From: an uncultured Flavobacteriaceae bacterium
Lineage (GTDB): Bacteria > Bacteroidota > Bacteroidia > Flavobacteriales > Flavobacteriaceae
NCBI GenBank assembly: GCA_947494695.1
Contig: CANLWB010000004.1
Location: forward strand, 62,001 to 126,000
Length of the DNA: 64,000 nt
Direction of reading: 5' to 3'
Every line of letters starts with the position of its first letter. The first letter of the stretch is position 1. Of this stretch, positions 17,501 to 24,689 are shown piece by piece. Under the pieces are notes generated by a model. That model was not told the origin of the DNA. It made no database searches and saw only the letters and a program-made list of their open reading frames with translations. The position numbers and the translations under genes were made by a program.

Positions 17501-17959
17501 GGAATTATTGGTGATGTGTATAGAAATGATACTGCTATTATTGCAGATACGGTAAATACCGCTTCTAGAATGGAAGGCGTTACTAAATACTATGGTGCAA
17601 ACATCATTATTAGTGAGGATAGCTTAAATACCATTGAGAATAAAGAAGATTTTAATTTTAGGTATTTAGGAAAGGTTAAAGTGAAAGGGAAAAATGATAT
17701 TATCCCCATATATGAATGTTTCGATGGAGATTCTCAAGAAACCATTCAATTAAAAACAAGTACCCTAAAACATTTTGAAAAAGGATTGAAGCATTTTTAC
17801 AGGCATGAATTCCCAAAGGCTTCAGCTGCTTTCGATACGGTTTTAAGAAAAAACCCTAAAGATCATATAGCGAAATATTTTGTAACCAAATCGGCTGAAT
17901 ATATGATTGCCGGAACTCCTGATGATTGGGACATGGTGAATAAAATGGAAAAAAAATAA
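14585..17959 (+). CDS. TPR-histidine kinase-receiver-nucleotide cyclase fusion protein
   Basis: 1124 residues. Order seen: signal peptide (1-21); about seven TPR repeats (50-370; for example AYNNVGLVYTNLEKYDLALSH); coiled coil; one membrane helix (LNLIVFGGLGLLLIGIVYW); HisKA with phospho-acceptor His459 (NTSHELRTPLNG); HATPase_c (NLIGNAIKF, DTGIGIPEEQ, GGTGLGLSV); receiver domain with Asp764 (LLDIMMPNMSG); class III cyclase domain (about 865-1050); short TPR-like tail. The cyclase keeps both metal Asp residues (876 in FTDVRDYT, 920 in YLGDGIMAL) and the Asn/Arg pair (VNTASRME). The adenine-selecting Lys is Gln (VNQYLGD), so the product (cAMP or cGMP) is open. Its stop is 15 bases from the convergent PFOR gene. 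Confidence 0.88.
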   Translation: MKYKVCILFLLTIHCSISFGQTHKIDSLKHVFLSEDTTDSLRFNAGREAVIGLFRSNLDSARVFGQDVLKFAESRKNKGWEASSLRLIGNTYAIQGRFREALKYFTGSHDLLIKLSDKKGMATTYNNIGTVHYELGNFPIALSNLLKGLKIAEEIDDKTNQARLTNNLGNVYIRQKNQEKALEYLLYSLKLKENMGNKRTLPHAYNNVGLVYTNLEKYDLALSHLLKSVEISEGLGDKRSSTRAYSNIGELYGKQGQFLKAREYFNKSIEIKESIGDQEGLISAYLYRGGSYLNTKNYVQAKENCEKSYELAKDMSVLIAKKESCECLSKAWEKLGSSKKALHYYRLSIQAKDSLFNKEKTQEITRQDMQYQFEKQQLADSMAFNKQQAAQELKFVNDLNKQQNKLNLIVFGGLGLLLIGIVYWRSRQKSMKLAQERNVINRLKQVDQLKDQFLANTSHELRTPLNGIIGLSESLKDGVAGKLSARAIDNLDMIVNSGKRLSNLVNDILDFSKLKNKDLELSLQPTDVYAVADSVLKVSEFLITGKELRLTNNISKSIVLVEADENRLEQILYNLIGNAIKFTETGNIEVSALEEQGMLSVSISDTGIGIPEEQFDTIFKSFEQADGSTSRTYGGTGLGLSVTKQLVELHGGTITVKSEVNKGSVFTFTLPISKQDRKEFNEAVTGESSPKVQSIDTSNENLEDHVSKSVNTSIRILIVDDMIVNRRVLENHLTLAGYQVEEAGSGKEALKLIEEGNFDLVLLDIMMPNMSGYEVCEKIREHYLTSELPVVLLTAKNRVSDLVAGFNVGANDYLTKPFSKNELLSRIKTHLNLNGIHKATSRFVPSEFLKSVGRDAITDVVLGDHIEKKVTVLFTDVRDYTNLSESMTPEQNFKFVNAYVGRMGPIIQENDGFVNQYLGDGIMALFPEHAGQALKAAVEMQKTIQNYNIKRMQEGYKPISVGMGLHTGDLVMGIIGDVYRNDTAIIADTVNTASRMEGVTKYYGANIIISEDSLNTIENKEDFNFRYLGKVKVKGKNDIIPIYECFDGDSQETIQLKTSTLKHFEKGLKHFYRHEFPKASAAFDTVLRKNPKDHIAKYFVTKSAEYMIAGTPDDWDMVNKMEKK

Positions 17960-17974
17960 ACGGCTCTGTCAGTT

Positions 17975-20900
17975 TTACTTTTTATAGGTTAATTGCTGTT
18001 TTATTTTATGGTTTTGAAGCCATTTGGTTCTGCTGATTTGATTAGAACTCATTTGTAAATATCTATTAAAACGTGTATCCACCTGGCTTTGGATATCGCG
18101 AATAACATTCCTAAATGCATTCTTGTTTTTTCTGAATAGTTTAGAAAACCGTGCTTCAAGTTTTAAATAGTCCTGAATAGGCACCGAGGGTACTTCGGAA
18201 TCAAGTTGTAGTGTACTTAGATGCTTTGTTGCACGTCTCGGATCGTTTCTGTATAATAACCATTGTCCCGATTGTACCGCAGCTTTATGATATTTAGAGG
18301 GGTGTTTCATATCAATACCATGAGATGCGCTGTGTGAATAGGCAATGATTATGGATGGCCCTTCAAAACTTTCGGCCTCATTAAACGCTTTTAAGGTTTG
18401 CTCTTGATTTGCTCCAATAGCTACAGATGCGACATAAACATGGTCATAATTCATAGCAAAAAGGCCAAGGTCTTTTTTCTGTTTTTGTTTACCCTGAAAC
18501 GTAAATTTAGCTTCTGATCCAAAAGGCGTCGCTTTTGAGGCTTGTCCACCCGTATTATCGTAAACTTCATTATCAAGAATTAAAATATTTACATTTTTAC
18601 CAGAGGCTACCACATGATCTAAACCCCCAAAACCAATATCGTAAGCCCACCCGTCACCACCAACAATCCAAACGCTTTTTTTAACCAGATGATCAGTCAT
18701 GTTTAAAAGCTGTTTGGCTTCGCTTGAATTCAGGGCTTTAAGGCACATTTTCAACCTTGTAATTCTGGATCGTTGTTGGTTGATTTCCACTTCGGTGGTT
18801 TGCTTGGCGGTTAAAATATCTCGGACTAATTGGGAATCTAATTGATCTTCGAATTTAAGAAGGAGGTTTTTTGCTTGTTGCTCCTGTTGGTCTAATGATA
18901 ATCGATATCCTAAGCCAAATTCGGCATTGTCTTCAAATAAGGAGTTAGACCATGCCGGGCCACGACCTTTATCATTTTTACTCCATGGTGTGGTGGGTAA
19001 AGCACCCCCAAATATTGAACTGGCGCCAGTTGCATTTGCTACTAAAAGCCTATCCCCAAATAATTGTGACATCAGTTTTAAATAGGGGGCTTCCCCGCAT
19101 CCTTCAACACCAATTGAATATTTAAATAGTGGTTCTTGTAGTTGTTGCTGATTTATTTTTGTTGGGTTAATTTTTTCTCTGTCAAATTCCGGAATAGTTT
19201 CAAAATAGGTCCAGTTTTGTTTTTCAGATGCTTCCCTAGTCGATCTGTTTACCATGGTTAATGCTTTTGAGGTGCAGGCATCAACACAGTGGTTACAGCT
19301 ATTACACTGATCTGTATGTATTTGGATCGTGTAATTTAAAAGGTCTACATCCCAATCGGTTTCAGTCGATTTTACATGTTTAAAGCTTGAAGGTGACTTT
19401 TCTAAATGCGTATGATCATAGACTTTGATTCTTAGTGCGCCTTGAGGACATGCCATACTGCAAGCTCCACATTGTGTGCACATATCGGGTTGCCATGAGG
19501 GGATAGAAGTGCTCTGTTGAATCGGGTTATACTGTGAGGTATCACTTGGGTATGTGCCATCTGCAGGAAGTAAGCTCACCGGAACGTCGTTACCTTTGTT
19601 TGCCAGTAATTGCCCCAATAACGAGCTATTAAATACTGAATCAAAGCGATGTTGGACGTCTTTAGTGTGGGTAGGTTTGGAAGTACCTACATTATAAATA
19701 TAATCGCTTAACTCCTCATAAGTCGGCTCTTTTCTAAGCGCTAGAAAACAGGCATGTAATATGGATAGATGATGATCTTTTAAGACATTTAATTGTAAAA
19801 GCTCATCACAATCGAAAATGAATAGATTAACCTCTTTTTCTCTTATTTGATGTTGTGTTTTGATTGAAAGCGATTGCCAAAATGCTTTAGATTTTAGCGG
19901 GGTATGAACCAAAAGTGTCCCCTTGTGTTTTAACAAGTCTATGATGTGGTTATACGCAGTAAAGTCGGTATACTGACAGCCTATAAAATCGGCTTGATTG
20001 ATTAAATAAGGTTCTTTAATAGGGGTTTGATTGATTCTTAAGTGAGCCATATTTATGGTGTTAGATTTTTTATAATCGCAATCAATATAACCCTGTACAT
20101 AGGTATTTTGTTGTTTCGCTATAAGTTTTAAAGTGTTAGTGAAACTTTCTGTGGTTGTTTTGTTTTTTTTCTGATAAAATATCGCTTGATAGGTGTTGTT
20201 TTCAATTTGAAGATTGCTTGAGTATTCTAAACTTAGGTTTGTCACATCGTCGTGAATACCTATAGTGAAATTGTTTTTTGGATAGTCTTGCTTTAGATTA
20301 TTAAAAATGGCTTGAACCATTCCTGGATTGAACACTTTAGAAGATAAGCCATAACGCCCACCAACCAGTTTTGGTAAGGATTTTATTTTATTATTTTGAA
20401 AGGCTTCAGAAAGGGATTGAAGGACATCCAAATAAAGCGGTTCTCCGCTGGAGCCCGCTTCTTTAGTGCGGTCTAAAACGGCTATAGATGTTACCGATTT
20501 AGGTAAGGCATCTATGAGGTGTTTTGTACTAAAAGGTCTGAATAACCGAACTTTAATAAGTCCGAACTTTTCCCCAGTATTATTTAAATGTTTAATGGTT
20601 GCTTCAATAGTTTCGGTAGAGGAAGCCATAGAAATGATGATCTGCTCGGCTTTGGGATCTCCAACATAATCAAATAACTGATAAGATCTTCCGGTTAAAG
20701 CAGCAAACATATCCATATGCTTTTGAACAATATCTGGGCAGGCATCGTAAAAAGGATTAATAGCTTCACGGCTTTGAAAAAATACATCAGATTGTTGTGC
20801 TGTACCTCTTATAACGGGTTTGTTTGGGGTTAAAGCACGACTTCTATGGTTTTCAGCGCCTTTTAAATCCATCATAAATTGGATGGTTTCATCTAAGATG

Positions 20901-21457
20901 AGGTCTATTTTATTAATTTCATGAGAGGTTCTAAATCCGTCGAAGAAGTGAACAAAAGGAATGTGGGATTCTAAAGTAGCGGTTTGTGCGATGAGTGCGA
21001 AATCCTGGGCTTCTTGTACCGAGGCGCTTCCCAGCATAGCATATCCAGATTGGCGTACCCCCATAATATCACTGTGGTCTCCAAAAACAGATAAGGCATG
21101 TGTGGCCATACTTCTTGTGGCTACATGAATAACATTTGAAGTAAGCTCTCCAGCAATTCTATACATGTTGGGTAACATGAGTAACAAGCCCTGGGATGCT
21201 GTAAATGTAGATGACAGGGCCCCAGTTTGAAGCGCACCGTGCATAGCACCAGCAACTCCAGCCTCACTTTGCATTTGAAATACAGAAGGGATATTCCCGA
21301 AACTGTTTTCTTTTTTTTCTGCACACCATTGCTCCACCAATTCACTCATTTCCGAAGCAGGTGTAATGGGATAAATGGGGAAAACTTCATTGGTTTTGTA
21401 AGCAATTCGGGCAACCGCCTGATTTGCATTTAGTATGCTTTGTGTTGAAGTATTCAT
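17975..21457 (-). CDS. nifJ: Atypical pyruvate:ferredoxin (flavodoxin) oxidoreductase homologue
   Basis: 1160 residues, colinear with single-chain PFOR, which oxidises pyruvate to acetyl-CoA with TPP and [4Fe-4S] clusters. Substrate and TPP residues are kept: Thr32 (YPITPAS), Glu65 (MQSEAG), Arg115 (HVATRSMATH), and the TPP motif GGDGWAYDIGFGGLDH with YDNTGGQ. Both ferredoxin-type clusters are complete (CTQCGACSMACP, CNSCNHCVDAC). The proximal cluster is not: of the four ligands known from the Desulfovibrio enzyme (Cys812, 815, 840, 1071), only Cys787 remains; the others are Val784 (GVEGCGE), Ala812 (NATGASSI) and Ser1043 (YSHSASHG), with identical spacing. The domain III motif GLGSDGTVGANK is also gone (FYQKKNKTTTESF). 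Fold sure; activity unsure. The gene symbol marks homology only. Confidence 0.85.
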   Translation of the reverse strand: MNTSTQSILNANQAVARIAYKTNEVFPIYPITPASEMSELVEQWCAEKKENSFGNIPSVFQMQSEAGVAGAMHGALQTGALSSTFTASQGLLLMLPNMYRIAGELTSNVIHVATRSMATHALSVFGDHSDIMGVRQSGYAMLGSASVQEAQDFALIAQTATLESHIPFVHFFDGFRTSHEINKIDLILDETIQFMMDLKGAENHRSRALTPNKPVIRGTAQQSDVFFQSREAINPFYDACPDIVQKHMDMFAALTGRSYQLFDYVGDPKAEQIIISMASSTETIEATIKHLNNTGEKFGLIKVRLFRPFSTKHLIDALPKSVTSIAVLDRTKEAGSSGEPLYLDVLQSLSEAFQNNKIKSLPKLVGGRYGLSSKVFNPGMVQAIFNNLKQDYPKNNFTIGIHDDVTNLSLEYSSNLQIENNTYQAIFYQKKNKTTTESFTNTLKLIAKQQNTYVQGYIDCDYKKSNTINMAHLRINQTPIKEPYLINQADFIGCQYTDFTAYNHIIDLLKHKGTLLVHTPLKSKAFWQSLSIKTQHQIREKEVNLFIFDCDELLQLNVLKDHHLSILHACFLALRKEPTYEELSDYIYNVGTSKPTHTKDVQHRFDSVFNSSLLGQLLANKGNDVPVSLLPADGTYPSDTSQYNPIQQSTSIPSWQPDMCTQCGACSMACPQGALRIKVYDHTHLEKSPSSFKHVKSTETDWDVDLLNYTIQIHTDQCNSCNHCVDACTSKALTMVNRSTREASEKQNWTYFETIPEFDREKINPTKINQQQLQEPLFKYSIGVEGCGEAPYLKLMSQLFGDRLLVANATGASSIFGGALPTTPWSKNDKGRGPAWSNSLFEDNAEFGLGYRLSLDQQEQQAKNLLLKFEDQLDSQLVRDILTAKQTTEVEINQQRSRITRLKMCLKALNSSEAKQLLNMTDHLVKKSVWIVGGDGWAYDIGFGGLDHVVASGKNVNILILDNEVYDNTGGQASKATPFGSEAKFTFQGKQKQKKDLGLFAMNYDHVYVASVAIGANQEQTLKAFNEAESFEGPSIIIAYSHSASHGIDMKHPSKYHKAAVQSGQWLLYRNDPRRATKHLSTLQLDSEVPSVPIQDYLKLEARFSKLFRKNKNAFRNVIRDIQSQVDTRFNRYLQMSSNQISRTKWLQNHKIKQQLTYKK

Positions 21458-21501
21458 GGTGTAGTGAATTAGTATTAAGCGTTTGTCGTTTTAAGCGGAA
21501 T

Positions 21502-21546
21502 AAAAAAATGGCTACTTTGGTTATTTGTTTGAGTAGCCATTTTTTT
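21502..21546. terminator. Terminator between osmC and the PFOR gene
   Basis: Perfect 15-base inverted repeat: AAAAAAATGGCTACT (21502-21516) with its complement at 21532-21546, giving a U run in either direction. It ends the minus-strand OsmC transcript, 59 bases after that gene's stop, and lies 45 bases before the PFOR start, so the PFOR gene either has its own promoter in the short gap or depends on read-through. Confidence 0.85.
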
Positions 21547-21605
21547 GTTTACGAACCCATTTGAACGTTTTGGATTTAAGCGAAAATTAAGAGTTTTTAG
21601 TTCTA

Positions 21606-22160
21606 TTACTGCTTTACAATTTCGATGGAAACCGGAGTGGGGTTGGTTAACATATCGAATACAGGTGAGAACTTAGCTAAATTTTCAAGTTGTTCAGCTG
21701 ATGCGTCAGATTTCACATTGAGTACCATTTTGATGCCATCAAAGCCTTGGCGTATTTCTGGGTTCAATCCTAAAAAACCGTGAAGGTCAATATCACCTTT
21801 TAAGGTAGAATCGGCACTCTCAATATCGATACCGTTGGCCGCAGCATGATAGGTCATAGCAGCAGTTAGACATGATCCCAAGGCGTGTAATACAACTTCT
21901 GGTGGGGTTGCTGCTTTGTCTTTGCCTAGTAATACATTAGGATGATCGCATGCCATACTAAATGTTTCTTCACGAGTGGAATCTTCCTGACCTACGCCAT
22001 AAAAACTTTTAATATCGGTAACACAATGTCCACCTTCTATCCAATCGTTTTTAGCTCTAAATTCGAATTTTGCTAATTCAGGGTTTTGTTGAACGGCTCC
22101 AATCGTTTCTACTAATTGGTCTACATTTACTCCGTTTTTGATGTTTGATGTTGTAATCAT
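21606..22160 (-). CDS. OsmC family protein
   Basis: 184 residues of the OsmC/Ohr fold, whose members reduce organic hydroperoxides or act as thiol-dependent peroxidases. The hallmark helix with the first reactive cysteine is GSCLTAAMTYHAAANGIDIE, near residue 91. The second cysteine position of classical Ohr is less clear; CDHPNVLLG at about 68-76 supplies one candidate. It is preceded by a sigma-54-type promoter (22207-22223) and follows the sigma-54 activator gene on the same strand. This suggests that the activator drives it. With bacillithiol synthesis encoded in the window, a thiol-linked peroxide role is plausible but not shown. Confidence 0.88.
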   Translation of the reverse strand: MITTSNIKNGVNVDQLVETIGAVQQNPELAKFEFRAKNDWIEGGHCVTDIKSFYGVGQEDSTREETFSMACDHPNVLLGKDKAATPPEVVLHALGSCLTAAMTYHAAANGIDIESADSTLKGDIDLHGFLGLNPEIRQGFDGIKMVLNVKSDASAEQLENLAKFSPVFDMLTNPTPVSIEIVKQ

Positions 22161-22206
22161 TTTTTCTAATTTTTAAAGTGTTAAACGTTTTGTTTGGTTG
22201 ATAAGA

Positions 22207-22223
22207 TGCTAATGGCATGCCAA
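22207..22223 (-). promoter_or_regulatory. Sigma-54-type promoter of osmC
   Basis: On the minus strand TTGGCATGCCATTAGCA, with GG and GC separated by exactly 10 bases (-24/-12). It matches YTGGCACGRNNNTTGCW at every defined position except three. The start would be near 22196, leaving a 35-base leader. It is the only GG-N10-GC of this quality that I noticed, and it lies next to a sigma-54 activator gene. Confidence 0.65.
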
Positions 22224-22281
22224 AAACTTTAAGTATTTGAAAATTAGATAGTTAAATGTATTTTGGGTAAGTTTTTGTTTC

Positions 22282-22333
22282 ACGATATTTCATAAATTAA
22301 CGATATTTCGTTAGTTTATTTATGAGATCTCGT
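22282..22333 (-). promoter_or_regulatory. Repeated sites, candidate upstream activator binding region
   Basis: ACGATATTTC occurs twice (22282-22291 and 22300-22309), and a third, inverted and slightly different copy, GAGATCTCGT, is at 22324-22333. The second copy is part of the palindrome AACGATATTTCGTT. They lie about 60-125 bases upstream of the sigma-54-type promoter, the usual distance for enhancer sites. Confidence 0.5.
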
Positions 22334-22337
22334 GAAT

Positions 22338-24170
22338 TTATAAAGGGCGCTCTATGCCTAATGCTTTGATTCTGGATGACAGTGTGGTGGGAGGGATCTG
22401 AAGTAAAGCAGCAGCTCCGTTTGTACCCGAAATCTTCCATCGGGTTTGCTTAAGTGCTTTTAAAATGTTCTCTTTTTCCAGGGCAGTAAGTTCTGTTGAG
22501 GTTAAGATTTTATCTTTAGACGTATTCTGGGGGTTTTCGGCTATTTGTGTATGGCCAGGGATAATGTTTTGCCAGTTTATGTTCCCGTGTTTTGAAACGA
22601 TCACAGCACGTTCAATTAAGTTTTGTAGTTCCCTAACATTACCAGGCCAATGATATGAGATTAACAACTGTTTGTCGGCTTCAGATAAAGCAATGCCCGG
22701 TTTGTTAAGTTTTTTTGAAAACTGGGAGATCATGTCTTCGGCAATTAAGCAAATATCATTCCCACGGTCTCTAAGAGCCGGCACTTGAATAGGGAAAACA
22801 TTGAGTCTATAGTAAAGGTCTTCTCGAAACTTCCCTGCTTTGGAAAACTCATAAAGGTTTCTGTGGGTTGCAGCAATGATTCTCACATCTACTTTAATGG
22901 TTTCGGAGCTTCCTACAGGATCGAATTCACCTTCTTGTATAATACGCAGGAGTTTAGGTTGCAGTTCTAAGGGCATTTCTCCAATTTCATCTAAAAAGAT
23001 GGTTCCCTTATCTGCTAGAAGAAAACGTCCTTTTCTGCTTATTGTAGCTCCTGTAAAGGCTCCTTTTTCATGTCCGAACAGCTCACTTTCAATGAGGTTT
23101 GTTGGTATGGCACCGCAGTTAATTCGAATTAAAGGCTTGTCATTTCTATGGCTTTCACTATGAATGGCTCTGGCTACCAATTCCTTACCGGTCCCGGTTT
23201 CTCCGTTTATGAGCACGGTAGCATCGGTTTTTGCCACTTGATGAATTAGATTTAAAGCGTCTTTCATGCTTTTATCTTCTGCTATAATACCGTAGCTGCT
23301 TGTGAGTTCCTGAATTTCTTCAGTAAGATATTCGGTTTGTTTGGTTAACAGGTTTATTTTGTCTTCAGCCACAAGACGTTCTTCAATATTTCTCAGAATA
23401 AGCGTGTAAAAAGTCTTTGTGCTTGTGCCATATGTACTTATGGTGCCTTCGTTTAAAGTTTCGGCACCATGTGATCCAATGACTTTTACAATATCGGGGA
23501 GATACCTATTCATAGAGGCTTCATGCGCTTCGTTTTTTACTATCGATTCGATCAAATGGGCACTTTCTTCATCAAAGAAGAACAAAACGTTACGTTGCAA
23601 GCTGTCGTCATTCTCCAACAATTTGTTTGCAGATGGATTTGTGAGTACAATTCTAAAATCCTTGTTAAACATGATTATTGCATCCATCGCGCCATTAATG
23701 AGTCCGCTTAGTTTACTATTGGCAAATTCAATGTCTTGTTTAGAGGAGGCCAGTCGCTCTTGTATAACATCCAATTCGCGATGGCGTTTTATCATTACCG
23801 ATAAAATTCCCTGAGCAAACCCGCTATCGGTTTTAATCAGATTTAAAAAGTGCTCACGTTCTATTTTTAGGACTTTGGTTTTTTCTATAGCAGTAACCGT
23901 TGCAGAACGTGTTTCATTATCTATAAGGGCGTATTCGCCAAAGCAGTCGCCCGTGGTTAGAGTGTCGTAAACATGTTTTTTATCATGGACTTTTACACGA
24001 CCATTTAAAACTGCATACATGGAATTTCCAGCCGTATCTTTTTCAAAAATAACCTCGTTTTTTATATAGGTTTCTTCCGTGACGTTATTGCACAAATGCT
24101 GAAGAGACGTTTTCGAAACTTCAGAAAAAAATGGAATTTCAACTAAAAAGTTTATGAGGGATGGCGTCAC
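22338..24170 (-). CDS. Sigma-54-dependent activator with cyclic-nucleotide-binding and PAS domains
   Basis: 610 residues, GTG start at 24170. Domains in order: cyclic-nucleotide-binding domain (about 10-125) with an intact phosphate-binding cassette, FGEYALIDNETRSATV; PAS domain (about 150-270, LINGAMDAIIMFNKDFRIVLTN); sigma-54 AAA+ domain (about 300-535) with Walker A NGETGTGKELVARAIH, the sigma-54 contact loop GAFTGA, Walker B IFLDEIGEMP and the Arg finger region YYRLNVFPI; Fis-type helix-turn-helix at the end (ISGTNGAAALLQIPPTTLSSRI). It activates RNA polymerase carrying sigma-54 by ATP hydrolysis. A cyclic-nucleotide sensor on such a protein is unusual. The osmC gene and its sigma-54 promoter follow on the same strand. 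Confidence 0.9.
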   Translation of the reverse strand: MTPSLINFLVEIPFFSEVSKTSLQHLCNNVTEETYIKNEVIFEKDTAGNSMYAVLNGRVKVHDKKHVYDTLTTGDCFGEYALIDNETRSATVTAIEKTKVLKIEREHFLNLIKTDSGFAQGILSVMIKRHRELDVIQERLASSKQDIEFANSKLSGLINGAMDAIIMFNKDFRIVLTNPSANKLLENDDSLQRNVLFFFDEESAHLIESIVKNEAHEASMNRYLPDIVKVIGSHGAETLNEGTISTYGTSTKTFYTLILRNIEERLVAEDKINLLTKQTEYLTEEIQELTSSYGIIAEDKSMKDALNLIHQVAKTDATVLINGETGTGKELVARAIHSESHRNDKPLIRINCGAIPTNLIESELFGHEKGAFTGATISRKGRFLLADKGTIFLDEIGEMPLELQPKLLRIIQEGEFDPVGSSETIKVDVRIIAATHRNLYEFSKAGKFREDLYYRLNVFPIQVPALRDRGNDICLIAEDMISQFSKKLNKPGIALSEADKQLLISYHWPGNVRELQNLIERAVIVSKHGNINWQNIIPGHTQIAENPQNTSKDKILTSTELTALEKENILKALKQTRWKISGTNGAAALLQIPPTTLSSRIKALGIERPL

Positions 24171-24347
24171 TTTTGCTAGTATAAGATTAGATAATCATTG
24201 TTAAAGATATTAATTTATTATAATAGTTAAGCATTGATATTAAATATATTAGAGGGCAGTAAGGTCTGGTTCATATCTTTTAAAGAAAAGTGTAACATTT
24301 TGTAAAGAGCTACGTCCTATAAGCATCAATCAAAATAATCAATCACT

Positions 24348-24689
24348 ATGATGAGACAAGACAATCAATTGTTAGTTATAACCCATCTGAGCCAGCTCAT
24401 AGTCCTAATTACAGGATTTGGTAGTTTGTTAGTACCATTGGTGTTATGGTTAACCCAGAAAGAAAAAGTATATCTAATGGATGAGCATGGTAAAAACATT
24501 ATAAACTTCCAGTTAAGTTTACTAGTTTATTTTGTGATATGTATTCCCCTAATATTATTATTTGGCCTTGGTTTACTTGGCCTGGTAGTTTTGGGAATTA
24601 TATCCATAGTTTTTCCAATTATTAATGCCATTAGAGCGAATAATGGGGAGGTGCCAACGTATCCTTTTACTTTTAATTTTGTGAGTTAA
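24348..24689 (+). CDS. DUF4870 domain-containing membrane protein
   Basis: 113 residues, three hydrophobic helices, family signature ending in IINFQLSLLVYFVICIPL and AIRANNGEVPTYPFTFNFV. DUF4870 (formerly a Tic20-like group) proteins are small inner-membrane proteins of unknown function. Complete, with an ATG start after GATGAGACA-type context. A broken serine hydrolase remnant follows at once on the same strand. Confidence 0.87.
   Translation: MMRQDNQLLVITHLSQLIVLITGFGSLLVPLVLWLTQKEKVYLMDEHGKNIINFQLSLLVYFVICIPLILLFGLGLLGLVVLGIISIVFPIINAIRANNGEVPTYPFTFNFVS

Noticed and set aside
22338-24170. Reading the activator as a plain Crp-type regulator
   Set aside because: The AAA+ sigma-54 domain with GAFTGA and the Fis-type end are clear.
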